A stretch of DNA of 7,371 bases, from assembly GCA_022707665.1 (NCBI GenBank), contig JAKJAE010000001.1, positions 22,813 through 30,183 on the forward strand, in the 5' to 3' direction. This document shows positions 5,534-7,371 of this stretch, piece by piece (within the stretch, counting starts at the first letter, position 1; the number at the start of each line of letters is the position of its first letter). This stretch comes from Chloroflexota bacterium (GTDB lineage Bacteria > Chloroflexota > Anaerolineae > B4-G1 > SLSP01). The translations under genes were made by a program, and so were the position numbers. The notes under the pieces were generated by a model that saw only the letters and a list, made by a program, of their open reading frames with translations, was not told the DNA's origin and did no database searches.

Positions 5534-6652
5534 TCAGTCTTCCAGGTCAACGTGGGGCGCGGCCTCCGTCTTCATCAGCTCACCGAGCAGTGCCGTGGCA
5601 AAGGAGCCTTTGGGCGCAAAGAAGCTCACCACGAGCTGATTCGCCCCTTCAGAGTAACAGGTGAGTCCTACCGGCCTATAGCGCAGCGGCCTGCGGACGC
5701 CACTTTCTTTGACTGGGCGAAAGTCAGCGAGGTCCAGCCCCGCGTCACCAAGAATCTGATGCTCGATCTCCCCTGCAGCAGCGTGCGCTTCCATCAACTT
5801 GTAACCGTAGATGGGACCTGTCGGGGAGATCTCCCAGGCGCTCGCACGCACCTGATCCACGGCGAGGTCCTCCACAATGAAGATGCCCCCTGTGTCCTCC
5901 TTCCTGGCGACATCGCCCGGGATCACGGTGTCAAGCGTGCCGTCCCGGATGCGTCGCGCAACCACCTGGTTGAAAAGAGCCGACTGCAGTGCGCTGAGGA
6001 AGAGGCCGTGCAGGTTCTGCGAGAGATGATGAATGCCCATCGCCTGGAGGGCTGCCCGATCGTGGTGCAAAAGATGATACCCTGCCACGGCGTTGTCACC
6101 GCGCTTGCCAAAGCGTTGTGGGCCATAGGCATTGGGGACCCCGCGCCGCGCCAGCTCCTCGAGGATGGCGGCGGCCCTGGTGGGGGCGTCGGGAACGACA
6201 TCACGGATGCGCAGGGTGAAACGGTTGCCGCGCAGGTGCCCAACGCGCAGCTTGTTTCTGTGCCGGCTCACCCAGAGGATGCGCGCACTCTCGAGGGTCA
6301 GGGCCTCAACCCTGTCTTCAGGCACAAACTGCACCGATAGGGTCTGGCGAGCCACGGCATGCGCATCCTTGAGTCCGGCGTAGCTGATAGCGCGCGGCGG
6401 GAGGTCGAGTTTCCCGGCAATCTGTTGAACCAATTGCATCGTGGAGATGCCGCGCTTCTCAACGCGAAAGTAGGTGTGTTCGCCGTCGCCACACGGTTCA
6501 TAGGCCGGGATCTCCTCAACGACGAAGTCATCCGGCTCATTGCGGATGACCCCGCCGACACCAGGAAGGCCGCTGGTCAGGTAAGGGACGCTCCAGTCGA
6601 GTCCCTGCCTGTCTGCTGTCGCCCGGCTGTCCGCTGACTCCAGCGTATCCAT
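5534..6652 (-). CDS. truD: tRNA pseudouridine(13) synthase TruD
   Basis: A 372-residue enzyme that isomerises uridine 13 of tRNA-Glu to pseudouridine in the cytoplasm; length is normal. The N-terminus shows IRNEPDDFVVEEIPAYEP (36-53), the family's opening strand. The catalytic aspartate is D96 in AGLKDAHAVARQ (92-103). GNRFTLRIRDV (142-152) and NAYGPQRFGKRGDN (174-187) are signature segments. Residues of about 170-320 form the TruD-specific insertion domain, with IPGDVARKEDTGG (244-256) and PTGPIYGYKLM (277-287). The C-terminus returns to the catalytic core (VVSFFAPKGSFATALLGELMK). The start ATG is only 3 bp after the stop of the upstream M42 peptidase gene, so translation is probably coupled; the ribosome binding site is weak. 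All key residues are present and I see no anomaly. Confidence 0.97.
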   Translation of the reverse strand: MDTLESADSRATADRQGLDWSVPYLTSGLPGVGGVIRNEPDDFVVEEIPAYEPCGDGEHTYFRVEKRGISTMQLVQQIAGKLDLPPRAISYAGLKDAHAVARQTLSVQFVPEDRVEALTLESARILWVSRHRNKLRVGHLRGNRFTLRIRDVVPDAPTRAAAILEELARRGVPNAYGPQRFGKRGDNAVAGYHLLHHDRAALQAMGIHHLSQNLHGLFLSALQSALFNQVVARRIRDGTLDTVIPGDVARKEDTGGIFIVEDLAVDQVRASAWEISPTGPIYGYKLMEAHAAAGEIEHQILGDAGLDLADFRPVKESGVRRPLRYRPVGLTCYSEGANQLVVSFFAPKGSFATALLGELMKTEAAPHVDLED

Positions 6653-6655
6653 CTG

Positions 6656-7371
6656 TTATTCACTCAGGAGGTAAGCAACCAGCAACTTGATCGTGGCCTC
6701 CAACGACGCAACGTGCGTGCGCTCGTAAGAGTGAGACGCATCGACGCCCGGCCCGATGAGGGCGACCGCAAGGTCGCCACCGGCACGCCACGTCGCTTCG
6801 CCGTCCGACCCATAGTAGGGATAGATATCGGTGCGATACGGAATCCCGTGGTCGATCGCGATCTGCTCAAGCCGACGGCGCAGGCCCAGATGATAGGGCC
6901 CACCCGAATCCTTGGCACAGATCCCCACGCTGAACTCATCGGAGTTCTGGGCCTCGCCTGCGGCTGCCATATCGACCGCCACCAACTCCGTGGCGTCATC
7001 CGGAATGCCCGCGGCGGCACCGTGGCCCACCTCTTCATAGTTGGAGATCAGGGCATCAAGACGAGTGCGCGGCGCCAGCCCGGCACGAGCGAGGGCCAAC
7101 AGCGCGCCGTAGATGGCCGCAACGCCCGCCTTGTCGTCAAGGTGCCGCGAGCGGATGAAGCCATTGGTCACCTCGACCCTCGGGTCGAGATACACGAAAT
7201 CGCCCACGTCAACGCCCAGGGCCTCGGTCTCGGCCTTGCTCGTCGTGCGCGCATCGAGGCGCACCTCGACCGTCTCGGCCTCGCGCTTCAGCTCCCGTGC
7301 CTCATTGCCATAAATGTGGACCGACGCCTTGGTCGGCAGAATGCTGCCGCGCACCGTGGCGCCCGTGCGGG
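6656..7371 (-). CDS. M42-family metallo-aminopeptidase, C-terminal part (runs off the right edge)
   Basis: The visible 237 residues belong to the M42 family (glutamyl/deblocking aminopeptidase, FrvX/YsdC-like), cytosolic enzymes that remove N-terminal residues from peptides using two metal ions and form dodecamers. Seen here are SRHLDDKAG (metal-bridging Asp, near 7135-7141), NYEEVGHGA (catalytic Glu and metal-binding Glu, near 7034), VAVDMAAAGEAQNSDEF (metal-binding Asp) and the C-terminal DASHSYERTH (last metal-binding His). The first metal-binding histidine and its companion aspartate lie upstream, outside the window. The frame is open through 7369, with RTGAT before the GTG at 7352-7354, so that GTG is an internal valine, not a start. 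Full-length members are about 350 residues, so about a third is missing only because the window ends. It stops at TAA 6656-6658, 3 bp before truD. Substrate preference cannot be read from this fragment. Confidence 0.93.
   Translation of the reverse strand, partial: RTGATVRGSILPTKASVHIYGNEARELKREAETVEVRLDARTTSKAETEALGVDVGDFVYLDPRVEVTNGFIRSRHLDDKAGVAAIYGALLALARAGLAPRTRLDALISNYEEVGHGAAAGIPDDATELVAVDMAAAGEAQNSDEFSVGICAKDSGGPYHLGLRRRLEQIAIDHGIPYRTDIYPYYGSDGEATWRAGGDLAVALIGPGVDASHSYERTHVASLEATIKLLVAYLLSE

Noticed and set aside
5552..6340. 262-codon plus-strand frame opposite truD
   Set aside because: It is antisense to TruD signature motifs and has no homology that I recognise.
7352..7354. GTG as the start of the M42 gene
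   Set aside because: The frame stays open and family-like upstream (RTGAT), and most of the N-terminal metal-binding region would be missing; it is an internal valine.

Overview
The window is GC-rich, densely coded and free of rRNA, tRNA, CRISPR arrays and recognisable transposase genes. The organism is most likely a member of the Chloroflexota (Anaerolineae-like). This is inferred from three LiaF/DUF5668-type multi-pass membrane proteins in a row, a thioredoxin-VKOR fusion, a decayed NarL-type response regulator of the kind common in that phylum, and Shine-Dalgarno-led genes. No single marker proves it.

Layout. Positions 1-1596 (minus strand) hold a run of three small hydrophobic membrane proteins. 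In transcription order they are a 176-residue protein (1066-1596), a 210-residue protein built from three internal repeats (311-943), and a LiaF-like gene that runs off the left edge (1-291). The last has a good ribosome binding site and ATG but an in-frame TAA at codon 5. Positions 1597-2002 are a divergent intergenic region. Its right end carries a promoter-like element in which two inverted repeats cover the -35 and -10 hexamers. Positions 2003-3058 (plus strand) encode a secreted thioredoxin-fold domain fused to an integral-membrane vitamin K epoxide reductase (VKOR) domain, a self-contained disulfide-forming enzyme.

Positions 3059-3582 lie between convergent genes and contain no intact gene. 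They hold a response-regulator remnant (about 3116-3259, minus strand) and a REP-like element with 13-bp arms (3446-3481). Positions 3583-5409 (minus strand) encode the membrane AAA+ zinc protease FtsH, 5534-6652 the tRNA pseudouridine synthase TruD, and 6656-7371 the C-terminal two thirds of an M42 metallo-aminopeptidase that continues past the right edge. The M42 and truD genes are 3 bp apart and probably co-transcribed. ftsH follows 124 bp later with its own structured leader.

As a set, the genes concern the cell envelope and protein quality control: VKOR-Trx forms disulfides outside the membrane, FtsH degrades membrane proteins, and M42 trims peptides. The LiaF-like proteins resemble envelope-stress sensors, but their role here is not known. 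I see no clear new defence or mobile system. The points most worth a second look are the interrupted LiaF-like gene, the response-regulator fossil, the REP-like element, the dyad-covered promoter and the triple-repeat membrane protein.
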